Notes under the pieces: generated by a model
What the model saw: the letters and a program-made list of their open reading frames with translations, nothing else
What the model was told of the DNA's origin: nothing
Databases searched by the model: none
In this document: piece by piece, positions 35,001-49,700 of the stretch
Numbering within the stretch: position 1 is the stretch's first letter
How the letters are laid out: each line of letters begins with the position of its first letter
Translations under genes and position numbers: made by a program
Origin: Polyodon spathula
Taxonomy: Eukaryota > Chordata > Actinopteri > Acipenseriformes > Polyodontidae
Assembly: GCF_017654505.1 (NCBI RefSeq)
Contig: NC_054559.1
Coordinates: forward strand, 3,914,781-3,978,780
Length of the DNA stretch: 64,000 bases
Direction: 5' to 3'

Positions 35001-38000
35001 ATCGCCTTCAAAATCACACATCTTGTTAAGTGGCCTCCACCTCAGTTAAATTGTGCTGATTCATATGATTGCATCTCAAAGCAAAGACTCAACCATGAGC
35101 ACTAGGGCACTGACAAAATAGCTCTGGGAGAAAGTTGTTGAAAGGCACAGATCAAGGGGATGGGTATAAAAAAAATATCAAAGGCCTTGAATATCCCTTG
35201 GAGCACGGTCAAGATAATTAAGAAGTGGAAGGTGTATGGCACCATCAAGACCTGGCCTAGATCAGGCCGTCCCTCCAAACTGGATGATCGAGCAAGAAGG
35301 AGACTGATCAGGAAGGCTACCAAGAGGCCAATGGCAACTTAGCAAGAGCTACAGGCTTTTATGGACAAGACTGGTCAAAGTGTGCATGTGACAACAATAT
35401 TCCAAACACTCCACAAATCTGGCCTGTGTGGTAGGGTGGCAAGAAGGAAGCCATTACTCAAGAAAGCCCACCTTGAATCCCGTTTTGAAGTGTGCAAAAA
35501 AACATTTTGTAGCCATGTGGCATAACGTTTTGTGGTCTGACAAAACTAAAATGGAACTTTTTGGCCTAAATGCAAAGTGTTATGTTTGGTGCAAAGCAAA
35601 CACAGTGCATTACTCAAAGAACACCATCCCTACTATGAAGCATGGTGGTGGCAGCATGTTATGGGGATGCTTCTCATCAGCAGGGACTGGGTCAGTTGTC
35701 AGGATAGAAGGGAAAATGAATGGAGCAAAGTACAGAGAAGTCCCTTGAGGAAAACCTGCTACCCTCTGGAAGAAAGCTGAAACTGGGATGGAAGTTCACC
35801 TTTCGGTATGAGAATGACCCAAAGCACGCAGCCAAAGCTACACTGGAGTGACTAAGGAACAAAAAGGTAAATGTCCTTGAGTGGCCCAGTCAGAGCCCCG
35901 ACCTCAATCCAATTGAAAATTTGTGGCATGTCTTGAAGATTGCTGTCCATCAACACTCCCCAAGGAGCTTGAACAGTTTTGTAAAGAAGAATGGTCAAAT
36001 ATTGCCAAATCTAGGTGTAAAAAGTTGGCAGAGACCTATTCCAACAGACTCACAGCTGTAATTGCTGCCAAAGGTGCTTCCACCAAGTATTAACTCAGGG
36101 GGTAGAGACTTATCCAATTATAATCTTTCAATTTTGTGTTTAATTTTTTTTTTTTTTCTCAATAGGAACCTTTTTTCCCCTTAACAGTGTGGAGTATGGT
36201 GTGTAGATAAGTGGAAAAAAATCCTCATTTAAATGCATGAAACTGAGGCACTGACACAACAAAATGTGAAAAAGGTTCAAGTGGGTGTAGACTTTCTATA
36301 GGCACTGTAATTCCACTGCTACAATAGCAAAAAAAGGAAAATGGGTCAACATTAATAGCTTGGACGAGTGATCGAGTTTTAGTAAATACCTCTCACACCA
36401 TTAAAGACCTACGTGTTTGCTTTCAGTTCAAATGAAGTTCTGATTTGCAATATGAGTCTCCTGTTTGTGTATAAAGCAGACATTGTGGATATAGGGGATA
36501 TTGTCTGTAGCAGGACCTCTCAAACCAAAACTACATTTTTGCTTTTTACTGTAACCTATTTAAGTAATATATAAATATTAACATGCATAAATGTATTTAT
36601 AATGCAAAATAATGATAGAACTGTATGAGCAGCTGGGGCTTAAATGAATGAGCGACACATATAGACTGAAGAAACGGAATCTGTTTAGCCTAGAACAAAG
36701 AAGAAGTTGGGGGGACCGGATTGAAGCCTTTAAAATCTTAAGAGGAGTTGGCAAAGTTAACCCAAACATTTCACACAGAAAGTGGTGAGGGTATGGACTG
36801 GGTTACCTAGTCAAGTTGCTGTAGGAGACACTTCTTCACACTCAGATTTGTAATGGTATGGAATTGGTTACCTAGTTATGTTGTTGATGCTGAATCACTT
36901 GGATCCTTTGAATACTAGGAACCAGATGATCAGAGATGGGCCAAATGACCTCCTCTCATTTGTAAATTTCAAACAGACTTTGAAAGAACGTATATCTCAA
37001 TCCTTGGTTTTCGTGGACACTGTCAATAAAGTAAACCAGTATCACTCTACTGCCTGGTCATCTGTCAAACTGAACATAATAACTTCCTGTTCATGCTTGA
37101 TTCAGTCCATTGTCGTACTTATTCAAACACCATCATTAACCCAAGGAATGCAAGCTAACTTTTTATAAAAGTTGTTCTTTTTTGAAATCTTGATATTTTT
37201 TTTTTTTTTACTTTACAACACAAATCAGCCAAACCATTGGTGACCATGACCTGTGATCATCAATGGTACCATGGTACTTTTCAGTCTCAGCCTCATTTTA
37301 TTTGTTTTCTTGTTGCACATCCCTTACATTATACTGTGATCAAAGATGTAAATAGATGAAAGGCGTGTAATATTTAATGTCTGTTTTTGAACACTGTATC
37401 TAATTACAATGAATTACTGATGCACGCTGGCAATACCATGTATGAGATACAGCTTAGTGGAGCATTTGCAGCACTTCCTGACAAAGTAATGGTCCCTTAA
37501 TGGTCTCGAGGTAGGTGAAGTAGGCTATTTTTGTGTCTGGTGACAATCTGTTATACGTGAAATGACATTTTCTGGGCTACAAGCTCTCAGTCTTATAACC
37601 TGTTCTGCAGTATAACAGACCGCTTAATAAAGGGGGAGCCCTGTACCTATTATTTCCATACGTTTTTGGAGAAGTTAGCTGCATATAGTAACAAATGAAT
37701 GTGCAACTAAAAGAGGCTATATTTGTAGCTTGACTTGTGAACATGATAATGATCAATTTCAGCTCCATGCTATTATATGGGTTTATTCAGCCAGGTTTAA
37801 TATCTCACAAAACTATATGCCAAAAGCAAATTATATTAAGACAGTTCTGGAAATAGTCTTGACGCTGTCATATTTAACCAAAATACTAAAATCCTATCAA
37901 CTGCGTGCTACCAATCAGGTTTACACATCACAGCCCACCAGAACTGGTAAGTAACATCCTGTACACTCTCCATTTTTCAGATTGCTTCCCAGCCACCTTG

Positions 38001-40708
38001 TCTTCATATTCCGGTGTTTTTTTATATGTACATCAAGCAAAGTTTGTGATCAATGGGTGCAATAATTTGTGTTAGAAATGGATCGATTAATTTGCTACAC
38101 GAGGTAATGGTTGCGGGGACCAGCAGGTATTTACATTTACAGGATCCGAGGATGACCCAAGCCCCTGTGCATTATTTGTCAGGAGGTTTTTGTTAAACAC
38201 AACTCTTAATTCTGCAAAAGTGAAACGACATTTATGTACAAAGCACTCAGAATGTGAAATTAAACAAAAGAAATAGGAACTTTGCTTTCAGCAACTGTCA
38301 AAAAGTAAAATGACCACATTGCTTGATGAACTGGTCGAAGATTCAAGCCTAGGAATCTCACTGAGTTAGATACTATATAAACACTTTACTTTCACATGTA
38401 TTTATACAGATACACACAAAAAGTAGTTTCAAAATGCTGTTGTGAAAAAAAAAATGTGACAAGTGGTCCCTACATTGAAAGAGGTTGAGAACCACTGCCC
38501 TATAGGATATAAGTATACAAGAATAGAGCTACCAGTATCATAAAGAATGTTGGAAGGACCTCCTTATAATCTCAGTAACCTGTGCTAAAGTTAACTACCA
38601 GATAGCAAGGACCAGACGACACTGTTGGAAACGAATCTGAGATTTAGGACAGAGGGAAGGAAACACTTCTTCAAACAAAGCGATGAGGGGATTATTTAAT
38701 TTATTGCATTTTTATAACACTTTCTATAGAAGTGTCACAAAGCACTATACAGTACATAGCAGGAAAAACAAACAAACCACAATATAGTTGTATAGCATGT
38801 CACACATACAACTGCCACAGTCAGACCATCTAATAACAGCACATAATAATACAAAAGCAGCAATTTTAAAATTACATTTAAACCCACTAAGAAAGCCATT
38901 TTATAAAAGTGCGTTTTTAGTCTTGACTTAATGGAAAACTGTAATGGTCTCACCTTCCATGACAAACGAAGGAAGAGCATTCCATAGTTTCGGTAAGCAG
39001 GATACCACACGTTTTGGGACAACAGAAAAAAGTACACTATAATAATCAATTCTAGATGAAACAGGCATGCATTTTTTCAGCTGCTCGGAGCCGGACGAGC
39101 ATTGATGGGCTGTATGGCCTTCTCTCGTTTTGTAATTTGTAAGTTATCATACAAAATATACATATTTTCCAGTTGGTGGTCACAATAAAGAGATTCCAAT
39201 GTAAAGGAATTGGCTTAATAACCAGGCTTTTTTTTCCAGGTGATCATTTTGGGATCTTGAAGAAGGAAAAGGTGACTGGTTTTCCCTTCAATGTAATGGA
39301 CAATCCGATGTACTGGGGAAGCACTGCAAATTATCTTGGGATTACTATAATGTAAGTTGATACTAATGCATGCACAATGAAAGGATATAAAACAAAAGAT
39401 GAAACTGCTTAAAGCTTTCTTTAATTTATTTTGCATTACAATTAAGTATTTCCCTTACAGCATATTTTGTTCCATTAGAGACATGATCAGGTTACTGTAA
39501 AGATGAGATAATGGGGGGATTTTCAAAAGTTTGTGAGTGATAATTCTGGTGTTAATGAACTAGGTATGTGGTGTTGATTTTGGCATTTTCAAGCAGTCGT
39601 TATGCCATTTCATTATTAAATAATTGTGCTAATGTGATTTCTGAAATTATGTTGATTTACGAAATAATGGTAATATCTTAACGAGCAGTGCTTCTTGCAG
39701 CTATTTCTTTTGTTTGCGTGGGAATTTAAAAGGAAATCTGAGTTAATTGTCATAATTTATCAGGAGTTAATTTGCACTTGGAAAAGGAGTGTTTTAATTA
39801 ACGAAAATGTTTATAACTCACTTTGGCAAAGTGTCTTGCCGTGTGCAGTTATAGTTGGTGCAGTGCTCAGGAATAACACACATTTAAATGAACAACACTT
39901 AAATAATAAGCATGTATGCCTCACAGACATGTGTATCGCCCCGTGCAAAACGGTTTCAGTCCCGAAACTGTAAGACACTAATAATTAACACACATCAGAG
40001 ACACGGTCACTTCTCCCACTAGTGAGTGCTCTTTTGCAGGTGTGGTGAAAGACAAACAGTTTGTGAAACAGTGGTGTAGCGTAGTCTGGGTTTAGTGCTA
40101 GCCTGTAGCGACACTCTCGGCTAGCGCTTAGCCATCTAACAAAGACAAATGACAAACAGCACTCAAACAAACAAAACAACAAACACTTGTGATAATTAAT
40201 TACGTCCGTTTCCTAAACGGGTCCTTTCAGTAACCACGTCAAAGGAACAGATTATGACATCATGGCCCCTAAAATACCCTTAGTCACGCCCCCTCCGACA
40301 GCTGGTTCAGTCACATCTCCTCCAATCCATGTGGTTGTGAATGATATTTATAAACTTGTTTTAATCATTTGTAACCATACAGAACGTTTGTTGTATTGCT
40401 AAAAGGATACCGTTATTTACACCCAGTGTACTGTTACTGCTGAGAGGTAGGAAGCAGAAAGTGTGCTCTGGTTCCAAGCAGTCTAAAGTAAATGTTGAGT
40501 GTTGTTTTGTGACAGGTAAACGGCTTAGCCGTCCTGTATCAGTTAGGTTCCAGCTTGTGTGTAGTTAGTGCTCCGAATAGGAGCTAGGTGTTTATTTTGT
40601 GTTTTGTTTTTGTTTGTGTTTATTAAAAGTGCGCGCAAGTGCTTTAAACTCCATTTCCGTGTTTGGGTCTGGTTTAAAAGGGGCAATGAACCATGAGAGT
40701 CTTTTCTC

Positions 40709-40778
<70 letters not shown>

Positions 40779-43700
40779 TTTTATAATAATATGTTTTTTT
40801 GTTTTTCACCCATTTTTTTTGTTTGCAAAATGCACATTAAAATAGAGTTGTATATAGTAAGCTGTGGCAAAATATCCACCCAAATGAGGGTAAATGACTA
40901 GTTTAAGGTTGGTTTTATTATTTTTTTTTTTTAATCTGTGCCATCCGATTTTTTCCCTCACTCCAGCTAATCGTAAATCTGAATTTTTTATGTGGTGCTC
41001 TAAATAAATGTACATTCTGGATGACAAAATCCACAATTTTAAATTAAGTTTACAAATTATATGCATAATAGATATTCCCATTATTTTGTGTTTCCATTTG
41101 GCTGCTGCTCGCTGGTGGGAGAGCCGTCTCCCTGTGCACATCCATTAGTTTCGCTTGATCTCGTTAGCATGTATTTTGATTAACGAGTTCCACTTATATA
41201 TTCGTTGAGATAGGAAGCGATGTACGTGACCTGCGACAATTAAGCTTTTTAACAAGAAATTCATTCATTAACGACCTCATTGATTTAACTTCAAAGCATT
41301 ATCGGATTGATTTTATTAAATTCTGTTTGAATATCACTTGCTACTAAAGCTGTCGTTACTATACTGCAAGTTCGATACAACAATGCTCAATAAAGTAGTA
41401 AAGCAGGTCAAGTTTAGGCAAGCTGTACAGAAGATATTTTTATCCCAGTCTATCAGTTGCACAAATATCATGCACTAGTAGCATCATCAGGAACATGTTC
41501 TAAGCAATGCCCACTGATTCATTGTGTCATTGATTCTTTATTACTGCATTACTCCCCCCGTGTATGTCACAGTGTGGCAGGGTGGTTGATAGTGTGCAGG
41601 TAATTAAAGAACAGACAATTATAATCCAGGTAATGCAGGTAATTAAAGAACAGACAATTATAATCCAGGTAAAAAGGTTTGTTTTATTTATTTTTATATC
41701 TAGTGCCTGATGGCAAAACAAACAGTAAATAATAATGGAGGTAAGTAATACAGAGGCATGTATTACTTAATTTATAATCCCTGTTTTGCCAGACAAATAA
41801 TAACCTTTTTTTTATATTATACACCTACACAAAACACAAAACACATACACAAGTCTGTTAGTGTGTGAATCAGTGCTAGTGGTGCAAATACAGTTTTATT
41901 TGTGATACAGGTGCAGTGCTGTTCCAGGTTTGTGCTGGCCTCTGGCGACAGCTCCGGAACGTGTTAGATGTCTAGTGATAATACATAACAAATAGACAGA
42001 ACAAAACAAACACTCGCGATTTTTCAACAACAATACAGGTCCTTCTGAGCTACTTAATACCAACCAAAGCGAAGGAACAGATACACCCCTATTTATACCG
42101 TCACTGGCTGCCACATCATTTACCTTCCGGGTCACTGAGTTAGTGTACCAAAGCTCTGTCTCTTTTCTACATGACAGACTTCCTTTTAACCCTCAGAACG
42201 AAGTATCAGCTCAAGTAGTCCAGAGTATTCTGTACCACCAAGAATCATTGTCTTTCTGTCACACACAGTAATAGAAAAGTTTTGCTCCCAATAATTACCC
42301 AGCATTCAGTCACTCGCACAATTGCACCACCTAATTGCACAATATTCTTATATTGGGCCATTGCTCCTCAGTAGCCTTATAACTCAGATACTGCAAGATG
42401 GTGAGGGATGTATCTTTATAATATACACCAAAGTGACCTAGATGCCATAGTTGATCATTTGATTGTGAAAAAAGATAAATTACTTTTGAACTCATAGAAG
42501 TTAGGTTGTGGGACAGGTTCGGCATAAAAAAAGAACAGAATTTGGGTTGTGTAGTGACTCATGCTAGAAGAGGCATATGTGTCATTTAAATGCCATTCTG
42601 CATAGCACTGATTTTATTAACCTCTATGCAATGTGAGCCCTATTATATTTAAAGAGTTTTTATATATTGTGATGGATTGCCCTCTGCTCACACGTTTTTC
42701 TTCTCCAAATAAACAATTTGGACACAGGATGCCAGGAAACGCCATAGCGTGTGTATTATTTACAAAACCTAACCCAATCTTGTGCCCTAGCTAAACAAAT
42801 GATGTTCCTAACTAATATCGAGGCAGACTAAGCCTATTACCTCGTCACCAAAACCAAATCGTAATCCAAATACCTTTTCCAATAGTTCATTTTCCTGTTT
42901 CACGATACTCACAATAACAATCAGATCTCTTGCACTCCAACTGTCCAACCAAACTTCTACCATCACCCACACCAAAACACACACAGACTCACACCCTTTT
43001 AAACATAATTAATTAGTTAATTGATTTAACCTGGAGTTGGTCCTGACTCCAGTAACCACTACTGGGTCCTAATTCCATGTATGGACTCTACTAAACAAAA
43101 GTGTTTGTTCCAAACAAGGCCAAATTACATCTACTTTCCCTTATTTAACACACAGTTATCATTTACCAGTTTATTAATTAACCCATCTTTAGTTTTGATC
43201 CCAAACACTTTATATTATTTAATTTATTTGTTTACCATCCAGTGAGTTTATATTCTCCTTTCACATTTTGTGCCTTTCCTAACCAATCCTTCACAATATG
43301 AATTGCTATTTTGAAATGATCTGTTAATTCCAGGAAAGACCTGGTTAATGTGCCCCTCAGTAGTGGGTTGCAGCACATTTAATTACATTTGGTATAAAAC
43401 TGGATCCACTGGATGAGTGGAGAGAGATTGCTGGGTCTCATTTGGGATGGAAGGACCTCCTTGACCTGTCATGATGCTGAGCAGCAGTTGCATGTCTAAT
43501 ACGTATCTCTTTTGGCACAGCCGACACACAGCAGGATGTTGAATTTGGAGACTATCGTACTAATCACTGGACAGGTGTACATGAAACTTAATGGGTGGGA
43601 AGGAGACTGGGGGATAGGAATTCACATGTGTGTTTATTCTTGCAGGGCTTAGTTCTCAGTACACAGTTTTTTCAGAACATCAATTAGTGTTCTCAAATTA

Positions 43701-46700
43701 TTAAAAAAAAAAAAAACAACTTAAAACTAATTTTCAGAGCTATGAATATCTAACATAAAGTGCTTAGTTAACAAAATGTACCAAATAGGTTTTGTAGCCT
43801 GCTTGTGTAATGAAATGCAAATGAAATGTCTGACTCATTAATCGCTGCCTCCAGCATTATATGACAATTACATGCATAATTTACCTGTAATCAATCAATT
43901 ATATGGTACAATTCCAATTACAATGATGCAGGTGTGCCACAGTTCAATTGCAATTACAATACAATGAATTATGAAGTGTACAATTACAATTGGATTGGAA
44001 CTAACCCCAGGTATGAATGACAAGCCTGAAAGTGTAAATAGCGGGGTTCCGAAAAATATAGCATTGCACGTCCCCACGACCAGCTACAACTGTTTAAATA
44101 ATCAATGTTAACATCCGATAACTCTGTACACTTATATCTGTTTCAATGCTCTTTTCCAAATGCCTACTCTAGTGCACCGGTAGTGTAAGGATTAATGGTC
44201 AAACAGGTAGCATAGCAATAACAATCCATTATATTTTTTATTGCTCTTCCTGCAGTGATTTAGAGAACAGATCTCAAACCCCAGTGTACTAGATCAGCAA
44301 TTTTGAAAAGAGATTTGAAACCCACTTTAAAGTTACAAGTGTAAAAAGTTGTCAGGATGTTAACAATGAAAAGAAGAGTGACAGGTATGTTATTTAAACA
44401 GTTGTTTACCGACACGTGGGATGGACAAAGCTAGATTTCATTACCCGCTACTTACTCTTTAAAGTGCACAGAGCTAACAAAGCAACTCCAGTAAATCTCA
44501 TCTCATATGTATTGCTGTCACTTTGGAGATCTCACATTTTTCTGTATGAAGGAGGCGCATATGGATTTGATTTTGAATAACATTTTTTTTCAAGCATTCA
44601 TAAACAAAACTGGCAAATGTCTCCTGTACTCTTTTCTATGCTGCACTTCCTGCTGAAGGAACTCATCTGACACACGTGAGCTGCTTCTAGGAGTCCTTTT
44701 TTGGTAAAACAATGCTACATTAGATTTTTTTAGACAATTACTTCCTGAGCACATTTTTTTAAAATGTATATTTCTCCAGAAAAAAAAAAAAAACTTAAAG
44801 AAACTACATTCTAAATGTCATTGAACTCCAGAAGTCAGATGCATTGGCTTGCATTTGAGTACCGAACACTGCTTTTCCTGTGACTACCGTGTTTCTAATG
44901 TCACCTTACTGTAATTCCTTCATAGGACTTCAGGAAGTTGACCAGAAGTACAGTTACTGCAATTACTATATTTATTTGCTCCATGTACTTAGCCAGGAGC
45001 AGGTACCAGTCACCTGAGGCAGTGAAAGCAGATTTGTGGATGAGCAATGATTTTATGATGTACTCAAGTCAGTAGTCATACCCTTTCTGCACCATTTCAG
45101 ACTCATACTGCACCATCTTCCAGAATGGTCCAGATAATGATATTTCCACATTACATACAAGTCAAGAAGTTAAATGTGATTAAATATGGATTACACATTG
45201 TGTTGCATTATTACATGAGCAGAATGGCAGCAGTTCATAGTCTCTGCAATATTTTTAGTGTATTACATTTCATTTCTGTGAAGTAATTGACATTGGGGTT
45301 CTCAGTATTTCTAAACAGACAGTTATACTGGTATAGACTTAGAAAGAGTGAGGCCTCTGTCATTACAGTGGCATATGATTAATAACAATGATACTGTATA
45401 ATATAGGCTCCAAATAGGGCAAGAAGATGCGTAATTGAGTCTCTCAAAATAAAAGCCATGGCAATCGATAATACTTCTTTGCAGTCTTGGTTTCTTGTCA
45501 GTGTTACCTCACAATACTTGTAGTTATACAAAGTTTCAGATTGGTACAGCTGCCTTGTCCATGTATGTGGAGAGATTAGCAGTCTTGGTTTGTAGTGGCT
45601 AAACCCTCTGTGTTGCACTTCCTCACCCTTCAATTGCTCCTTACCAATCATCAGAAGACTGGCTCTGACGAGCAGTCTTTGTTATATCTTTTCAGGTTAC
45701 AGGGTCTTTAGAAGATAAATACTCATGCCGTAATGGTTACGTTTCGTACTTGATAGGGAACTGTAACTACTTTGGGTTAAAGTTTCAATTTTCTCTGCAT
45801 TTTTCACAGGAAACATTTCATACTTCCTTCCTAGGTCATTTCACTCTGACAGTCTTCTGATGATTGGTTATTGACAAATAAAGAGCTTTTGAAGGGGGTG
45901 AGGAAGTGCAAAACTAACTGAAAGCATGGCTTGCAAACAGAGATTGCTGTAAATAAGTTTAGTATCAGATAGACCTTTTTGTTAGCTACAATCACTTATT
46001 TAGACAGCCTCTTTACCACGTACATGGAGTTGGCTTACCTCAGTTCAGAGGTTACATTTCTATTTCAGGAAACCAAGGTTATGATAATAACCTAGATATC
46101 TATAACATGTGTTTCTTTCAAAACTGGACATTTGAGACCTATTTAGGACAACAGGTAAGATGTATGGATTTATTAGCTACAGTCACATTAATAGTGATAG
46201 CTGCCTACTAACATTACAGGTAGGGCTGCAACGAAGGGTACATTTTGATCTTCAAAGGTTTGGAATACATTACTGAAGGAAGGTTCGAACCTTCGATGTT
46301 ACTAATTTGCCTAATTTACTAGTAACGTCACCATAGCTGCTTGTTTATTTGTTTAAAAATTCTATTATTTTACAGGTAAGGCATAAACATGGAATAAAAC
46401 ATTCATATGTAGTTTAAACATACATTATATAGATCAGTAATAATGTTTTTATAATTTAAATAAAAATATGCGTTGTTTATTTACACGTAATTGATGCTGC
46501 TTACAAGTAAGCTTGCATTGCAGCAGCACGAACTGCAGCAGACTTGGGCAAAACAAACTTAATATAACAATCACCGTTCCAAGCAGGTTATCGGTCACAG
46601 TCACATTTTACTACTACTACTAATAATAGTAATAATAATAATAATAATATGAACTTATGATTGTAAAGTGACCCCGGTGATTGGATGTGCCTCCATGATA

Positions 46701-49700
46701 TATCAGCCATTGCTTGCACAGTTTGCGTTCAACATTTTTTTTTTTTGGTCATGTGGGCATTTACCAGAAAAAATCCCAAACAGCAGAGGGGTTTTCGATA
46801 CATTTCTTTCAATACAGCTTACGCTATACAACGCTTTGCTGTCGAAGTGGTGATTGAAGAAATGTGCCTCTGGTTAAAACAATCTGGAGGGGGAGGGACG
46901 GACGGTGCCCAGTTTTTTCTAAATTAAAATTTGGTGCCAGCATATATTTGTATGTTTCAAACATATTCTACCATAGCACTTCTCTTACACTGTCTTGTAC
47001 ACTAGGTATTCCGTACATATTTTACTGAAGCACTACAACCGCTACAGGTACCACCCCAGTGCTTTGGATACTATACCCTGCTATAGAGTTACTACGTATA
47101 ATGATTTGGTTGGATTAATAATAATACAACAACTTTTGTTTAAGTAATATGCATTGTATAAATAAAGATTGAATTGTACAAATGAGTGACATTTGCTGTG
47201 TGATTTATGGTATTCACACATTGTCAAACGATTTCTATTAACAGAAAAAAAAAAAAAAAAAAAAAAAAAAAACATACAGTGCGTGAATGGCGTCTGATGA
47301 ACCTTTGAAGGTTTAAAACCATCTTTGCATTCCTGGCTAGCGAATGAACCTTCTAATACAGCCTTAATTACATGAGTCAAATACAGAGATGAATTGTTCT
47401 CATGAAAGCCTCTCATCAGTGAGCGCATGATGCTGTGCATGACCTGCATTGAAAACAGGGGCCAGCAATCCCACAATGTAAAGCAAACACAGATTTCTTT
47501 CACATTATGTTTTTGTAAAGAGAAGGAGAAAAATAGAAATATTTCAGTGCAGCTTTCATTTCTACTTCTGTGCTTTGGAGCTCTGCCCTGTTTTATTCTA
47601 GATTAAATAATTGTAAACAGTAAATGGTGATATGTTTGTAGTAGTTTTGTAGTTAGTTTATTTTGCTCAGCAGTTGTTGTTTATGTAAGCCATGTCCCCT
47701 GTCCTCCTAGTAACTGTTTCCCCAGCAACACCATTGCATGGGCTTGTTACCAAGGAAGAGAAGTGTATCACAGATACAGCATCCTGTATAAAGATACTGA
47801 CCTCAGTGGTGTGAGTGAGAAACAATACAATAATAAAAAAACACCCAGAATAATTCAGAACGTGAAAATAAGTGACAATCACAATTTTAATTTGGTGTTA
47901 CCGGCTATTTAATAAAGGTTATATTTTTGCATCATAATCTATATCACAAGTAATATTCCAACCAGAACTCTGTAGAAGTTCCAGGTATTAAGTGCTACTG
48001 ATTAGTAATTAAATTCAAGAACAATGGCATTTAAATAAGCTTCTGTATGTATGTTTGCTCCTCCAAGCGGTTCTTTGCTTAGTGTTATGGCTTGTGTTAT
48101 TGTATGGCCTTGTACGGTATGTAAAAAAAATCCTTCTGAAAAATATGAAATGGCTCAGCAATGGATTTCTTGGAATTTATACATGTTTTGCATGGAAGTG
48201 GGATTCTGTGAAGCTGGGGATGTTTGAGTTCTCAGTCACGGTTCAGACTGCTGCATCGGAAGCCATAGAAAGCGCAGGACCTCTCAGGCAGGGGTAAGCC
48301 AGCACCATAATATGCAGTCAAGACTGTGTCCGCAGTCCAATGCGACAGTCGCTGCTTCAAGAGGGGCTGTCCTAGGGTCCGTGTCCTGTGGCAGACAAAG
48401 AGCTAATCAGAATGATGCAATGCTCTTGTCGCAATGGAGTATATAGGCTCAAACAGGGCCTGCGTGAGAGCCTCCAGCACAACCCCAAGGCTCCACAGTT
48501 AAAACACAGTACAATACAGTGTAGATGGGAGAGAGCACACTGTCTGTTTGATTGTAAGGCCCAAAACACGTGGTGGTGGGCCAATGGAGCCGGCAATTTT
48601 CCTTTTTTCAACTCAGCAACGGGGCTGGCCCAGGTGAGGAAATACACGACTGGTTCAGGCTGTAAGCAGCCGCATTGCAGCTAATCCTCTGCGCAACCCA
48701 GAGCGAGGCTGCGCAGCAACAATCAAAACAATGAGGCCCCGGCCGGCGGCACAGGCAGTGGCTGGTGGGCTAACTCGACAACGGGGACAAGGCAAGCCTA
48801 GCCTCGGGTGGAGTAACAGCACTTTCCCAAGCAAAAACACGCACGCACTCCTTTAAAATCAATACTGCACAGGCAGTCGACTCACAGACGACAGACAGTA
48901 AAGGCAAAGCAGCCTGTAACGCAAGCAAGCAGGCTGCTGAAAGGACAGTTAATAGAAAAAGAGAAAAGGCTACAACTTAGGAGGCTACTGATTCCGTGAA
49001 AGTGGTGAGCCAGCTTTCAGCACAAAGTACAGGAGAACTAGCAGCAGCTCAGCGCAGCACTTTTTAAGTAATAAAAGAGGGCTCAATCCAGCACATATGG
49101 TTTTACCTTACCAGCCTGAGAAGCAAAAAGAGGTTGGACCCTTCCCTGCTTGACGGTTTTATCCCCTCGGTAGGCAGGACAGAGGAGTTCACCGGGGGAA
49201 GGAGGCCTATCTGCAGCTTTGAAAGTAAATTAGCCATCTAGATAAATCAGTGAAATTGGTGGAGTATGGGATTTGTAGTTTTTAATGTGTGATTAACTGT
49301 GGGCAGTGGACACCAATAAACTACATTCCCAGTATACGTTACGATTGAGCTATGAGTTAAGATCCGACTGTGAGTTTTTTTTTCTTTGTTTTATACTTTT
49401 CAGTGAAAAAAGTAAATCATGTTTATTGTTTATAGTCGCATACATGCGCCTATATTAAAATGTACGTTCACACACGCATATTTTCAGTCTCATATGCAGA
49501 AACTGTTGGGATATTTTCATCTGTGCTACTGGATGAGACAGAAGGCTCTGCCCATCATCCGAAACAAAAAGTGTTGTATGTTTATATGCTAGTGCTTGTT
49601 CTGATTTGTCCTGAGAGCTACAGAAAATCTTTTGCAACCCACCCGTGGATCGCAATCCACGTATTGGCCACTGCTGATTTACAACAAAGAGACACTTCTT

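Noticed and set aside
40543..40901. Tyr/Ile repeat proteins on both strands
   Set aside because: Products of the (AT)n microsatellite.
46221..47340. Complete hAT element
   Set aside because: Only one terminus was found and no 8-bp duplication could be matched, so only a partial call is made.
48055..48297. Hydrophobic open frame ([18 protein letters not shown]) considered as the missing pemt membrane exon
   Set aside because: It lacks the ASP-G motif and a matching splice phase. The exon at 61608-61682 fits in sequence, phase and both splice sites.
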